This document shows, piece by piece, positions 22,232 to 31,249 of a stretch of DNA of 39,739 nucleotides; the first letter of the stretch is position 1, and each line of letters starts with the position of its first letter. The notes beneath the pieces were generated by a model, which saw only the letters and a program-made list of their open reading frames with translations, had not been told where the DNA came from and ran no database searches. The stretch is from Phycisphaerales bacterium (lineage in GTDB: Bacteria > Planctomycetota > Phycisphaerae > Phycisphaerales > UBA1924): NCBI GenBank assembly GCA_022843045.1, contig JALHOJ010000002.1:81690-121428 (forward strand), written 5' to 3'. The position numbers and the translations under genes are program-made.

Positions 22232-23932
22232 ATGGAACTGTTCGCACTCATCCTCCTGCCCTTGGTCTTCGCCCTGGGCGTCGTGGTTTTGCCCGCCGCC
22301 CAGTCGCGTGTGGTGGCGTTGGCCGGGATGCTCCTGACCTTCGCCCTGACGCTGGTGATCGCCGGCCGCTTCGACACCGCCGACACCGCGACCTTTCAGT
22401 TCGCCAAGTCCGTCGCGTGGCTGCCGCAGCTTGGCCTGTCGCTCAGCGTCGGCATTGATTCCATCTCCCTGCTGCTCATCCTGTTGACCGGCCTGCTTGG
22501 CCCGATCTGCATCCTCGCCAGCTGGACCGCCATCACAGACCGCATCAAGACCTTCCACGCCTGGATGCTCGTGCTGCAGGCAGCCATGCTGGGCGTCTTC
22601 TGCTCGCGCGATCTGATTCTCTTCTACATCTGCTTCGAGTTCACGCTGGTGCCGATGTTCATCCTGATCAGCCTGTACGGCAGCACCAACCGCAAGAAGG
22701 CGTCGATCAAGTTCTTCCTCTACACCTTCACGGGCAGCGTCATCGCTCTCGCCGGTTTGGTGTACATCGCCAGCCAGCACGCCGCGATGCCGGGCCGTTC
22801 CTGGACCTTCGACATCGCTGCTCTCGCCAGCACCGCCCGCGAACTGCCCTTGGGTACGCAGTCTTGGCTGCTGCTCGCGATGATGGCGGGCTTTGCTGTG
22901 AAGGTGCCGCTCTTCCCCGTCCACACATGGCTGCCTCTGGCGCACACTGAGGCCCCGACCGCCGGTTCGGTTGTGCTCGCGGGCGTGTTGCTGAAGCTGG
23001 GCACCTATGCGATCTACCGCTTCGTGCTTCCGTTCGTCCCGATGGCCGTCGTTGAGTACGCCCCTTTCCTCGCCGTGCTCTGCATCATCGGCATCATCTA
23101 TGGCGGCCTGATCTGCTGGGTCCAGACTGACATCAAGAAGCTGGTCGCGTACTCGTCGGTCGCGCACCTTGGCTTCTGCATGCTGGGCATGTTCGCGCTG
23201 AATCACACGGGCATCGCCGGCAGTGTGACGTACATGATCAACCACGGCCTCTCGACCGGCGCGTTGTTCCTGCTGATCGGGATGATCTACGAACGCTACC
23301 ACACCCGCAGCATGAAGGAACTGGGCGGCCTTGGGGCCAAGATGCCCGTCTGGTCCACGTTTATGGTCTTCTTCGCGATGGCCAGCGTGGGTCTGCCCGG
23401 TTTGAACGGGTTTGTGAGCGAGTTCATGTGCATGATGGGCACGTTCCAGGCCAGCAGCGCCTGGGGCAGCAGCAACCTCTGGGGTTCGCTCACCGACGTC
23501 CGCCCCGTGGGCGTGACGCATGGCAACCTGGGGCCCTGGTTCGCCATCATCGCCGGCACGGGCGTGATCATCGCCGCGATGTACCTTCTGTACATGGTCG
23601 GCCAGATCGTCTGGGGCAAGCTGCGCGAGCCCGCGGGGCACGACCACAACCACCATCACGAGGGCGACAAGCACGCCCAAGGCGGGCTCTCCACCGACCT
23701 CAACGCCCGCGAGATCATCACCCTCGCGCCCCTTGCCGCGCTCTGCTTCCTGCTGGGCGTCTATCCCACGCCCATGCTCAAGATCATCGAAACCCCAGTG
23801 CAGCAGACCGCCGCGCTCATCGAGCGCGAGCGTGAGGGCCTGCCCACGCGTCCGCCCAAGGCCACGCCCGAAGGCGTCGTCCACTCCAACGCGGCGGGCA
23901 TCAGCAACAACGCTCAGGAGGCCCGCCAGTGA
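22232..23932 (+). CDS. nuoM: NADH-quinone oxidoreductase subunit M
   Basis: This 566-residue protein is the second antiporter-like proton pump of complex I. It carries SVGIDSISLLLILLTGLL, the functional Glu in FYICFEFTLVPMFILISLYG, the Lys region FAVKVPLFPVHTWLPLAHTEAP, and DIKKLVAYSSVAHLGF. A short His-rich segment at residues 470-482 (HDHNHHH) lies in the loop before the last helix, echoing the His-rich tract of NuoL. The C-terminal ~40 residues are hydrophilic and Pro-rich. No strong Shine-Dalgarno precedes the ATG. The stop overlaps the nuoN start (GTGA), so M and N are probably translationally coupled. Confidence 0.96.
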   Translation: MELFALILLPLVFALGVVVLPAAQSRVVALAGMLLTFALTLVIAGRFDTADTATFQFAKSVAWLPQLGLSLSVGIDSISLLLILLTGLLGPICILASWTAITDRIKTFHAWMLVLQAAMLGVFCSRDLILFYICFEFTLVPMFILISLYGSTNRKKASIKFFLYTFTGSVIALAGLVYIASQHAAMPGRSWTFDIAALASTARELPLGTQSWLLLAMMAGFAVKVPLFPVHTWLPLAHTEAPTAGSVVLAGVLLKLGTYAIYRFVLPFVPMAVVEYAPFLAVLCIIGIIYGGLICWVQTDIKKLVAYSSVAHLGFCMLGMFALNHTGIAGSVTYMINHGLSTGALFLLIGMIYERYHTRSMKELGGLGAKMPVWSTFMVFFAMASVGLPGLNGFVSEFMCMMGTFQASSAWGSSNLWGSLTDVRPVGVTHGNLGPWFAIIAGTGVIIAAMYLLYMVGQIVWGKLREPAGHDHNHHHEGDKHAQGGLSTDLNAREIITLAPLAALCFLLGVYPTPMLKIIETPVQQTAALIEREREGLPTRPPKATPEGVVHSNAAGISNNAQEARQ

Positions 23933-25653
23933 TCGAACGCCTCTCCTTCCTCTGGCCCGAGATTGCCCTGTTCGCCACGACATGCCTCGTGATGGTCGTG
24001 GGCCTTTCCAAGCACCTGGGAACCCGCAAGCTTGCGGTCTGGATCGCCGGGGCTGGCCTGCTCGTGGCCCTGTTCCTCTCGGCCGCCTCGACGCCCCATC
24101 TGACTCAAGCCGCCTGCCCTTTCAGCGGCACCGTCTTCAGCGAGCCGGTCACCGCCAAGAGCGGTCAACTGCTCCTGCCTGAGATGGTCCCCTTTGCCAA
24201 GTGCCTGATCGCGATTGTGGGCATCATGATGCTGCCCCTGCTCTCGGGCACGGTCGATCGCCTCGAAGAAGAAGCCATCGCGAAGGGGGCACGCACGTAC
24301 GACGCGCTCCGCATGAACCGGGCCGAGTTCTGGGCCTTCTTCCTGTTCTCGCTCACGGGCCTCATGCTCTGTGCGGGTGCGGATGATCTCATCTGGCTCT
24401 TCCTCGCGCTCGAACTTACGAGCCTGCCGACGTACATCATGGTTGCCATCTCCACCTCGCGCAACCAAAGCCGCGAGGCGGGCGTCAAGTACTTCTTCCT
24501 GGGCGCGATGGGCGCCGCCGTGTTCCTCTTCGGCTTCGCCCTGCTCTATGGCGGCACCGGCACCACCAACTTCAACGAAATGGCCGCCCACTTTCACGAG
24601 CGCGGCATCAACGCCATCGCTCTCGTGGGCATCATGATGTCGATCCTGGGTCTGGGCTTCAAGATCGCCGCCGTGCCGATGCACTTCTACACGCCCGACG
24701 TGTACCAGGGTGGTGCGTCGCAGGTGTCGGCGTTCCTGGCCTTCGTGCCCAAGACGGCGGGCTTCCTGGGTCTGCTGCTCATCTGCTCGACCTTCGGGTG
24801 GAACTACGAGCCTGGCGCAGTCGTCGCGGCCGACAACGCGGGCCTTGCCAGCGTTTCCGGCGCAATCACCCAGTCCCCCTGGGGCACGCACCTGCCCGAG
24901 CCCGTGCGACTCATGCTGTGGGTGATCGCCGCCCTCACCATGACAGTCGGCAACGTCCTCGCGATCCTGCAATCCAGCGTGAAGCGCACGCTTGCGTACT
25001 CCAGCATCGCACACAGCGGCTACATGCTCGTGGGCCTGATCGCAGGACCCGGCGACGGCTCGTTCACGCAGAACGGCGTCTCCGCCGTGTTGTTCTACCT
25101 GCTGGCCTACGGCGTGATGAACGTCGGCGCCTTCGCCGCGATCGCCGCGCTCGAACGTCGCAAGGGCAGCGAAGAGCCTCGTGAGATCGATTCGTTTGAC
25201 GACATCCGTGGCCTGTGCGCGACGCACCCCGTCGCGGGCTGGTCCTTGGTCATCTGCAGTCTGAGCCTGTTGGGCCTGCCGCCCCTGCTGGGCTTCTTCG
25301 GCAAGCTGCCGCTCTTTACCAGCGCGATCAACGCGGGCGAAATCGTCCTCGTCGTGGTGCTGGGCATCAACTCGGCGATCGCTGCGTTCTACTACCTCCG
25401 CCTCGCGTTCCTTCCGCTCACGGAAACCGCCGACGCCAGCGTCGAGCGCCCCGTCTTCACTCCCTATCGCGGCCGCCGCGTCGCGGGTCTGGTCTCCGCT
25501 GGCGGCGTGGTCGCCCTCGCCATCTTCGCGGGCGATCTGATGCAGCAAGCCTCGAAGGCCGGCACCGTGACCAAGCCCGCCGCCGTTACCGAGCAACTGG
25601 TCCGCGATCCCGCGACGCCCGTCACACCCCTTGCCGACGCCGGTGCGCGATAG
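23929..25653 (+). CDS. nuoN: NADH-quinone oxidoreductase subunit N
   Basis: This 574-residue protein is the third antiporter-like proton pump of complex I, next to the quinone module. Marks are FFLFSLTGLMLCAGADDLIWLFLALELTSLPTYIM with the key Glu, GFKIAAVPMHFYTPDVYQGG with the key Lys, and VKRTLAYSSIAHSGYMLVGL. It is longer than the ~485 residues of E. coli NuoN. The excess is in the N-terminal third, in a loop after YEPGAVVAAD, and in a ~50-residue hydrophilic tail. The GTG start overlaps the nuoM stop by 4 nt. It ends the J-K-L-M-N run; no terminator is seen in the 95 bp before the histidine kinase. Confidence 0.96.
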   Translation: MIERLSFLWPEIALFATTCLVMVVGLSKHLGTRKLAVWIAGAGLLVALFLSAASTPHLTQAACPFSGTVFSEPVTAKSGQLLLPEMVPFAKCLIAIVGIMMLPLLSGTVDRLEEEAIAKGARTYDALRMNRAEFWAFFLFSLTGLMLCAGADDLIWLFLALELTSLPTYIMVAISTSRNQSREAGVKYFFLGAMGAAVFLFGFALLYGGTGTTNFNEMAAHFHERGINAIALVGIMMSILGLGFKIAAVPMHFYTPDVYQGGASQVSAFLAFVPKTAGFLGLLLICSTFGWNYEPGAVVAADNAGLASVSGAITQSPWGTHLPEPVRLMLWVIAALTMTVGNVLAILQSSVKRTLAYSSIAHSGYMLVGLIAGPGDGSFTQNGVSAVLFYLLAYGVMNVGAFAAIAALERRKGSEEPREIDSFDDIRGLCATHPVAGWSLVICSLSLLGLPPLLGFFGKLPLFTSAINAGEIVLVVVLGINSAIAAFYYLRLAFLPLTETADASVERPVFTPYRGRRVAGLVSAGGVVALAIFAGDLMQQASKAGTVTKPAAVTEQLVRDPATPVTPLADAGAR

Positions 25654-25737
25654 CCCGCAACTGAAGTGACAGGGGCTTCCAACCCGTGAGTCTCTGGGCT
25701 TTCTCGGCCCCGGGAGCGCAGCCATCGAGCCCGCTCG

Positions 25738-25743
25738 TACAAT
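25738..25743 (+). promoter_or_regulatory. Leaderless-type -10 (TACAAT)
   Basis: TACAAT is followed by five C and the ATG at 25749. It argues against the earlier in-frame GTG at 25686 and gives the kinase a promoter separate from the nuo genes. Confidence 0.65.
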
Positions 25744-25748
25744 CCCCC

Positions 25749-27209
25749 ATGCGCCGCGTCACCCGGCATGACCTGACCTGCATCATGCTGATCTGGCTCC
25801 CCGCGATGATCGCTGCGGGCCTGATCGCCGCGGGCGTGGAATCGGCTCTGGTCCTCAGCATCGCGGGCATTGCGGCGGGCGTTGCGACGTGGGCTTACTT
25901 CGCGTTTGTCGCCCGAGAGCGGGCCGCGTGGATGAACAACCTGGACGCCATCGTGACGGGGCTCTGGAACGCTCTGGGCGAGCCTGCGCCGCAGCGTCGC
26001 GAGGGCGACGCCCGCGATCGGGCCGCTTGGCTTGTTGAGTCCCTCGAACGCGCCAGCAGTCCCCTCGCCACCCGCGCCGCCCAGGCCGCCGCGGACAAGG
26101 CCAATCTTCGCTCCATCTACGACGCCGGTCGATCTCCCTCGTTCGTGACCGACACCGCCGGCAAGGTGGTGATCGCCAACACCGCTGCGGGCTCGTTCTT
26201 TTCGCGACCATCGCTCGTTGGCCGCTCGATCGAAGATCTGTTCACGCACGCCGAGGTGATCGGCCAGCACGCCGCGGCTCTCGCGGGCGAGACTCGCGTG
26301 GCCCAGGTCCGGCTTTCTCGCCCGGAGGGACTCAAGATTTTTCAGGTGATCGCCGCTCCTCTGGCGCTCCAACTCGTGAGCCAGCGGGGCGAGAGTTCAC
26401 AGGCCCGCGGCGCGGTCCTGACGCTTCGCGATGTGACCGATCTCGCGCTCGCCGTGCAACTCAAGACCGACTTCGTCGCCAACGCCAGTCACGAGCTCCG
26501 AACGCCCCTGTCGAGCATTCGCGCCGCTGTTGAAACCCTCGCCGACGGTGCATGGGACGAACCGCCCATGCGCGAGCGGCTCGCCCGCATGATCTCGGGG
26601 AACGTCGCCCGCCTCGAAGAAATGGTGCGCGACCTGCTGGACCTCTCTCGCCTCGAATCTCCCGACGCGCCCGTGATCATCGAGCCTGTGTCCCTCCGCG
26701 AAACGATCGACTCACTGACCGAGTCCTTCGCGGGCGTGTGCGCTGAGCGGCACCTCGAAGTTGTTCCAGAGTTCGCGGGGGGCATCGACACGATCGACTC
26801 GGACCGCAAGCTTCTCACCCTGGTCCTGCGCAACCTCATCGACAACGCCACCAAGTTTGCGTATGAAGGCACGCCCGTGCGCGTCCGCGTCGACGCAATC
26901 GATCTCGCCTCGCCCGCTTCCCCGTCGCGTCGCGAGGGCGTGCGGATTGAGGTGATCGACAGGGGCGTGGGCATCCCATTGGGTCACCAGCAGCGAGTGT
27001 TCGAGCGCTTTTACCAGGTCGACCCCAGCCGCGCCGGTTTCACCGCCCGCCGCGGCACGGGCCTGGGCCTTGCCATCGTCAAGCACGCCCTGAAGGCCCT
27101 GGGCGGCACGATCCAGGTCGAAAGCGTGTGGAAAGAGGGCACGCGGATGATCGTCGAACTGCCTGTGCAAGCCCGCGCTGAAACGCCCCAACCTGCCAGT
27201 GCCTCGTGA
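25749..27209 (+). CDS. PAS-domain sensor histidine kinase (PhoR-like layout), orphan
   Basis: This 486-residue membrane-bound kinase has two adjacent N-terminal helices (LTCIMLIWLPAMIAAGLIAAG and ALVLSIAGIAAGVATWAYFA) with almost no periplasmic loop, then a PAS domain (~115-230). The HisKA helix carries the phospho-accepting His248 in NASHELRTPLSSIR. The HATPase domain has an N box (LRNLIDNATKFA), a G1 box (VIDRGVGIP) and a G2 box (GTGLGLAIVKHALKALGG). The layout is like PhoR, but no pho gene or response regulator lies next to it, and its signal is unknown. The short loop suggests sensing within the membrane or cytoplasm. The only regulator in the window is the single REC domain at 37640, about 10 kb away. 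Confidence 0.92.
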   Translation: MRRVTRHDLTCIMLIWLPAMIAAGLIAAGVESALVLSIAGIAAGVATWAYFAFVARERAAWMNNLDAIVTGLWNALGEPAPQRREGDARDRAAWLVESLERASSPLATRAAQAAADKANLRSIYDAGRSPSFVTDTAGKVVIANTAAGSFFSRPSLVGRSIEDLFTHAEVIGQHAAALAGETRVAQVRLSRPEGLKIFQVIAAPLALQLVSQRGESSQARGAVLTLRDVTDLALAVQLKTDFVANASHELRTPLSSIRAAVETLADGAWDEPPMRERLARMISGNVARLEEMVRDLLDLSRLESPDAPVIIEPVSLRETIDSLTESFAGVCAERHLEVVPEFAGGIDTIDSDRKLLTLVLRNLIDNATKFAYEGTPVRVRVDAIDLASPASPSRREGVRIEVIDRGVGIPLGHQQRVFERFYQVDPSRAGFTARRGTGLGLAIVKHALKALGGTIQVESVWKEGTRMIVELPVQARAETPQPASAS

Positions 27210-27249
27210 GCCCGGTCAATCAGCGCGCCCGCCCGCGACTTCGCGCCGC

Positions 27250-27255
27250 TACCCT
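27250..27255 (+). promoter_or_regulatory. Leaderless-type -10 (TACCCT) of pgsA
   Basis: TACCCT is followed by TGCTC and the ATG at 27261. It favours that ATG over the in-frame TTG at 27255. Confidence 0.55.
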
Positions 27256-27260
27256 TGCTC

Positions 27261-27944
27261 ATGTCCGCCCACGCGAACAGCCCCTCGGCGCCCGCGAGCA
27301 ACCTGCTCCCCGCCTACAAGCGGTCGCTGCCCAACGCGCTGACCGGACTGCGCCTGGTGATCGCGATCGCCTTCTTCCTGCTGCTCAGCGTCTGGACGTA
27401 TCCCACTGCGCAACTGATCGTGAAGCCCACGCACCCGGTCTGGGCCTACCTCGTGGGCGCAGCCCTGTTCGGTCTCGCCGCCCTGACCGACGCCGTCGAC
27501 GGTCCGCTCGCCCGCCGTTGGAACGTCGTCAGCAAGTTTGGCCGCGTCATGGATCCATTTGCCGACAAGATCCTCGTCCTCGGCGCTTTCATGATGCTCG
27601 CGGGGCCCAACTTTGCCTATGACACGGGCGGCCCCAAGGACCTGCAAGTCAGTGGCATCCACACCTGGATGGTCGTCGTCGTCCTCTCGCGCGAATTGCT
27701 CGTCACCACGATCCGGGGCATGCTCGAAGGAGAAGGAAAGGACTTCTCCGCCAGCGCGACAGGCAAGGCCAAGATGATCGTTCAGGCCTGCGCCATTCCC
27801 GCCATCCTCATCCTCCTTGGCATCACCAATGTCCAGCACGGCACCTGGGGCCGCATCACAATCGACAGCATTGCGTGGCTCACCGTCATCGTGACCGTCA
27901 TCAGTGGCATCCCCTACGTCACCCGCGGCATGAAAATGCTGTAG
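27261..27944 (+). CDS. pgsA: CDP-diacylglycerol-glycerol-3-phosphate 3-phosphatidyltransferase
   Basis: This 227-residue membrane enzyme joins CDP-diacylglycerol and glycerol-3-phosphate into phosphatidylglycerol phosphate, the committed step to phosphatidylglycerol. The CDP-alcohol phosphotransferase signature is complete: Asp77, Asp80, Gly81, Ala84, Arg85, Gly94, Asp98 and Asp102 in DAVDGPLARRW and GRVMDPFADK. LPNALTGLRLVIAIAFFLLL is the usual N-terminal helix. The pgpA gene for the next step follows after 40 bp, which supports the assignment to phosphatidylglycerol synthesis over other CDP-alcohol transferases. A first ~20-residue Ser/Ala/Pro-rich stretch precedes the conserved part. gpsA, which makes the glycerol-3-phosphate, is 8 kb downstream. 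Confidence 0.92.
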   Translation: MSAHANSPSAPASNLLPAYKRSLPNALTGLRLVIAIAFFLLLSVWTYPTAQLIVKPTHPVWAYLVGAALFGLAALTDAVDGPLARRWNVVSKFGRVMDPFADKILVLGAFMMLAGPNFAYDTGGPKDLQVSGIHTWMVVVVLSRELLVTTIRGMLEGEGKDFSASATGKAKMIVQACAIPAILILLGITNVQHGTWGRITIDSIAWLTVIVTVISGIPYVTRGMKML

Positions 27945-27984
27945 TGCACCGTCACGCTCGCTTCGGGCCTCGCAGGGCCCGCCA

Positions 27985-28557
27985 ATGATCCCCCGCGTGC
28001 GACCACGACTCCCGCTCATCACGGTCTTCGGCCTGGGCCACATGCGTCCGGCCTCCGGCACTTGGGGCAGCATGCCCCCCGTCGCGATCGCCGCCCTGCT
28101 CTGGCTGATGGGTGCGACACCCGTGGCTCCAGACGCACCCGCCCGCGGCATCGCCGCAGCCGCAGGTGATCAAGGCCACGCCATCGCCCTCGCGGTCTAC
28201 CTGGCAACGTTCTCTTGCATTTGTTTGGTCTTCAGCGCGGCGTGCATTGTGCAAGGGGCTGCCGCCGAAGCGGTTTTCGGCCACGACCCTGCCGAAGTCG
28301 TCGCGGACGAAACTGCCGGCCAATGCCTGCCCCTCCTCGCCCTAGCCATTGTGCCGGCGTCGTTCCAATCCTGGCAAACGGCCGCCGCGTGGCTCGCCGC
28401 CGCGTTCTTTGCGTTCCGCATCTTCGACATCTTCAAGCCGTGGCCCGCCGGTGCCCTGCAGCGGGTAGCGGGTGGCTGGGGCATTCTGCTCGACGACCTC
28501 GCGGCTGGCGCGTACGCGGCGGCCGCGGTTGTAGGCGCCGCTTGGCTGCTGGCGTGA
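27985..28557 (+). CDS. pgpA: Phosphatidylglycerophosphatase A
   Basis: This 190-residue membrane phosphatase removes the phosphate from phosphatidylglycerol phosphate, the step after PgsA. Family marks are the N-terminal FGLGHMRPASGTWGSMPP, the central GHDPAEVVADETAGQ with its conserved acidic pair, and the C-terminal FRIFDIFKPWP and GGWGILLDDLAAG. Compared with E. coli PgpA it has an extra ~20 residues (DAPARGIAAAAGDQGH) in the first loop. It lies 40 bp after pgsA on the same strand, most likely one transcript. It converges on ychF with only 9 bp between them, and no terminator hairpin is seen there. Confidence 0.92.
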   Translation: MIPRVRPRLPLITVFGLGHMRPASGTWGSMPPVAIAALLWLMGATPVAPDAPARGIAAAAGDQGHAIALAVYLATFSCICLVFSAACIVQGAAAEAVFGHDPAEVVADETAGQCLPLLALAIVPASFQSWQTAAAWLAAAFFAFRIFDIFKPWPAGALQRVAGGWGILLDDLAAGAYAAAAVVGAAWLLA

Positions 28558-28566
28558 TGCTCTTGT

Positions 28567-29670
28567 TCACACATTGAATAAGAAGTGACACACGTCCCCA
28601 TCCTTCATCACATACTCCTTGCCTTCAACCCGCATCTTCCCCGCCTCCTTGATCGCCTTCTCCGTCTTGAACTTCTCGAGGTCTGCGACCGTGTACACCT
28701 CGGCGCGGATGAAGCCCTTCTCAAAGTCGGTATGAATGACGCCCGCCGCCTGCGGAGCGGTTGCGCCGACGGGGATCGTCCATGCCCGGACTTCCTTCTC
28801 GCCCGCCGTGAAGTAACTCTGCAGGTCCAGCAGCTTGTACGTCGCGTGCGCGACCGCGGCGAGCGCTGGTTCCTTGAGGCCCAGCGCTTCGAGCATTTCC
28901 TGACGCTCGGCAGCGGGCAATTGTGAGAGCTCGGCCTCGATCTTCGCGCACACCGGCACGCATTCGGCGTGTTCCTCCGCCGCACGCTTGCGGACGGCCA
29001 TCGCCATCGCGCTCTTGCCCTCGAGGTCATCCTCGTCGACGTTCATGACGTACAGAACTTTCTTGACTGTGATGAGGCCCAACTGCTTGAGCTGCTTCTG
29101 CTGTTCGGGCTCGTCGATCTTCACGCTGCGTGCGGGCTTGCCGGCCTCCAACGCGGGCTTGAGGGCCTTGAGCACGTTGTACCGCGCGATGTCCTCGGGC
29201 TTGCCGCTCTTGGCGGCTCGCTCGGCCTTCCCGATGGCCCCGTCGACGGTCTGCAAGTCCGCGAGGATGAGCTCCGTCGCGATGTCTTCCATGTCGCGAA
29301 GCGGATCGACCGATCCCGCGACGTGCAGGATTTCCTCGCCGCCCGGCGCCTTGGTGAAGCACCGCACCACCTGCAGAATCGCATCCACCTCGCGGATGTG
29401 CGACAGGAACTTGTTGCCCAGCCCTTCGCCCTCGCTCGCGCCCTTCACGATTCCCGCGATGTCCACCAATCGCAGCACCGCCGGCACCAACTTCTGCGGC
29501 GGAATGTACTTGGTGATCAACTCAAGCCGCGGATCCGGAATCGGCACCACGCCCACGTTGGGCTCGATCGTGGCGAAGGGGTAATTGGCCGCGAGGATGT
29601 TCGCGTTGGTGAGAGCGTTGAAGAGGGTGGACTTGCCCACGTTGGGCAGACCGACGATGCCGGCTTCCAT
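28567..29670 (-). CDS. ychF: Redox-regulated ATPase YchF (Obg/HflX-related)
   Basis: This 367-residue protein is a ribosome-associated P-loop ATPase of the Obg group, linked in other bacteria to oxidative stress response and leaderless mRNA use. It shows the P-loop [15 protein letters not shown] (7-21), switch region [33 protein letters not shown], the altered G4 motif NVDE that gives ATP preference, and the C-terminal TGS-like domain ending [20 protein letters not shown]. The length is close to the usual 363. GGAG lies 9 nt before the ATG. It follows the terminator of the anti-sigma gene and is likely a single transcript. Confidence 0.97.
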   Translation of the reverse strand: MEAGIVGLPNVGKSTLFNALTNANILAANYPFATIEPNVGVVPIPDPRLELITKYIPPQKLVPAVLRLVDIAGIVKGASEGEGLGNKFLSHIREVDAILQVVRCFTKAPGGEEILHVAGSVDPLRDMEDIATELILADLQTVDGAIGKAERAAKSGKPEDIARYNVLKALKPALEAGKPARSVKIDEPEQQKQLKQLGLITVKKVLYVMNVDEDDLEGKSAMAMAVRKRAAEEHAECVPVCAKIEAELSQLPAAERQEMLEALGLKEPALAAVAHATYKLLDLQSYFTAGEKEVRAWTIPVGATAPQAAGVIHTDFEKGFIRAEVYTVADLEKFKTEKAIKEAGKMRVEGKEYVMKDGDVCHFLFNV

Positions 29671-29711
29671 GGATGCGTCTCCGAACTGGCAACAAGACGG
29701 GCGATCAGAAC

Positions 29712-29741
29712 AAAAGGCCCCGACCGTGCGTTGGTCGGGGC
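29712..29741 (-). terminator. Rho-independent terminator after the sigma/anti-sigma pair
   Basis: GCCCCGACC (29717-29725) pairs with GGTCGGGGC (29733-29741) over a 7-nt loop, followed on the minus strand by CTTTTG. It lies 46 nt past the stop at 29787. Confidence 0.8.
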
Positions 29742-29786
29742 AAGACGCGATGATAGGAAAGCCGAAAGCGACAGGAACCGAACACG

Positions 29787-30560
29787 CTACTCCGCCAGAG
29801 CGATCCGCGGAGCCAATTGCGGGCGGTCAAAGGGCGTCACTTCAATCAGCCGCAGCGGGCCAAACGCCGTCGGCACCACCGACTCAAACTGGTACAGCCC
29901 GTCGGTGCGGCCCTGGAGCGCGAGCGGGGCCTTCTTGCCCAAGCGCGTGCCCTCCATGAACACCAGTACCTCGCGGCCGTCCACCTTGGCCAGCAGCACA
30001 CCCGTGTAGCTGCTCATCACCGTGCTACGCGACCAACCGACAAGCTGAATCGACGCAGGCAGAGCCTTCGGCACCAGACGCACGTTCATGGCTTTGCCGG
30101 TCCACTCGGCAAACTGTTCATCGGTGGTGCACACCACCTCCGGCACGAATCCCGCGGCGACCGTCGCGCGATACGTGCTGACCAGCGGGCTCAGGGGCCT
30201 ACTCATCGTGTACGCGATCGCGCCGCACACGAGCAGCGCAATGACCGCGGCGATCCGCAGCATGGGCAGGCGTGAAACAGCAGACGACCGCGCTTCGAAC
30301 GGAAGGGCGGCAGGAACGGAGGTTGCGGGCGCGATGCCGCTCGCAACGATGGGGGCAAACTCGCTTCGCAGACTTTGGTCGATCGCCCGCTGCGCCGCCA
30401 CCGCGCGCTGCAGCGCCGGGTCGGCCGCGACGCGAGCCTCAAACGTCCGCAAAGCATCGCCCGAGAGCAGTCCGTCGAGGTACAGGTCCAGCGTGTCGCT
30501 CTCGCCCGCGGGCGTGGGGCCTTGCTGCTCGATTCGAGATGGTCCACGAGTTTCGCTCAA
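29787..30560 (-). CDS. Probable membrane-bound anti-sigma factor
   Basis: This 257-residue protein starts with an anti-sigma-type helix bundle: [20 protein letters not shown] and [20 protein letters not shown], about residues 22-68. A single membrane helix follows ([19 protein letters not shown], about 100-120), then an extracytoplasmic domain of ~135 residues. The HxxxCxxC zinc motif of ZAS anti-sigma factors is absent. The C-terminal part ([31 protein letters not shown]) was not recognised and probably senses the signal. The start overlaps the stop of the sigma gene by 4 nt (ATGA), the usual arrangement for a sigma factor and its inhibitor. Function is inferred from that pairing and the N-terminal layout. 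Confidence 0.78.
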   Translation of the reverse strand: MSETRGPSRIEQQGPTPAGESDTLDLYLDGLLSGDALRTFEARVAADPALQRAVAAQRAIDQSLRSEFAPIVASGIAPATSVPAALPFEARSSAVSRLPMLRIAAVIALLVCGAIAYTMSRPLSPLVSTYRATVAAGFVPEVVCTTDEQFAEWTGKAMNVRLVPKALPASIQLVGWSRSTVMSSYTGVLLAKVDGREVLVFMEGTRLGKKAPLALQGRTDGLYQFESVVPTAFGPLRLIEVTPFDRPQLAPRIALAE

Positions 30561-31249
30561 CCAATCACTTCCTCTCGCGATCCGTCGGAAACTGACAAAC
30601 GACTCTGCGCAATCGATATTTCTCCGGGCCCAACGTCAGCAATCCCGCCTCTCCCATCGCCCCCGTCCATCATCGCCCGAAGTCGCTGGCGAGATCGGTG
30701 TACATGGCTCATTGCCGTGCCCTCCGGAAGCCCGGTAATCGTCGCGATTTCCCTGTATGTGTGGCCACCCACGGTTCGCAGCAGCAGGCACGCGCGGGCA
30801 TCTTCTTCGAGGCTTTCCAATCCCTGCACCACCCGTTCGGGCAGTCTGCCATGCCCCGTGAGCGACGCGCCCCATTGCCCTTCCTCGCCTCGCGAAGCCG
30901 TGCGATGCAGCCGTTGCCTGCGATCGGCGCTCCGGGCCGCGTTGCGTGCGAGATTGCGCGTGATCTGGCCCATCCAGTGATCGAAACTCGTCCCCGCAAG
31001 AAACTGATCGAACTTGGCGAGCCCGATGATCGCCGACTCCTGCACGATGTCGTCCGCCTCGGCTCGATCCGTGGTGATAGCCGCGGCGATCAGCCACAGC
31101 TTTGGTCGAACGTCCGCAAACAGCCGCTCAAACTCCGCGCGTTGCGACACTCGCGGCGCGAAGTCGCGCGCGGTCGCACCATCGGACTTGTCTGCGTGTT
31201 CGTGCACGAGCCTCCAGAGCGCACCGTCCGGGTGATCCGCCACGCTCAT
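30557..31249 (-). CDS. ECF-type RNA polymerase sigma factor
   Basis: This 230-residue protein has region 2 (AEADDIVQESAIIGLAKFDQF and FDHWMGQITRNLARNAARS, about residues 65-115) and region 4 (EDARACLLLRTVGGHTYREI then GLPEGTAMSHVHRSRQRLR, about 155-195), the two DNA- and core-binding regions of ECF sigma factors. Region 3 is missing, as expected. Both ends are extended: ~35 residues in front and ~30 behind, ending in a Gly/Asp- and Ser-rich tail. The ATG at 31249 is preferred over the GTG at 31273 because TATCGT lies 8 nt before it, close to the pattern of leaderless genes here. It is translationally coupled to the anti-sigma gene. Target promoters are unknown; the pair may regulate itself. 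Confidence 0.88.
   Translation of the reverse strand: MSVADHPDGALWRLVHEHADKSDGATARDFAPRVSQRAEFERLFADVRPKLWLIAAAITTDRAEADDIVQESAIIGLAKFDQFLAGTSFDHWMGQITRNLARNAARSADRRQRLHRTASRGEEGQWGASLTGHGRLPERVVQGLESLEEDARACLLLRTVGGHTYREIATITGLPEGTAMSHVHRSRQRLRAMMDGGDGRGGIADVGPGEISIAQSRLSVSDGSREEVIG

Noticed and set aside
19585-25725. Three very long minus-strand frames (842, 612 and 603 codons) opposite nuoL, nuoM and nuoN
   Set aside because: They mirror the codon pattern of the nuo genes, are His/Asp/Arg/Gln-rich and contain no recognisable domain.
25686-25748. GTG at 25686 as start of the histidine kinase
   Set aside because: The added residues are Ser/Pro-rich and cover the TACAAT element placed 5 nt before the ATG at 25749.
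25749-27209. Naming the kinase phoR
   Set aside because: Layout is PhoR-like, but there is no phoB, pst or pho gene nearby, so the name is not supported.
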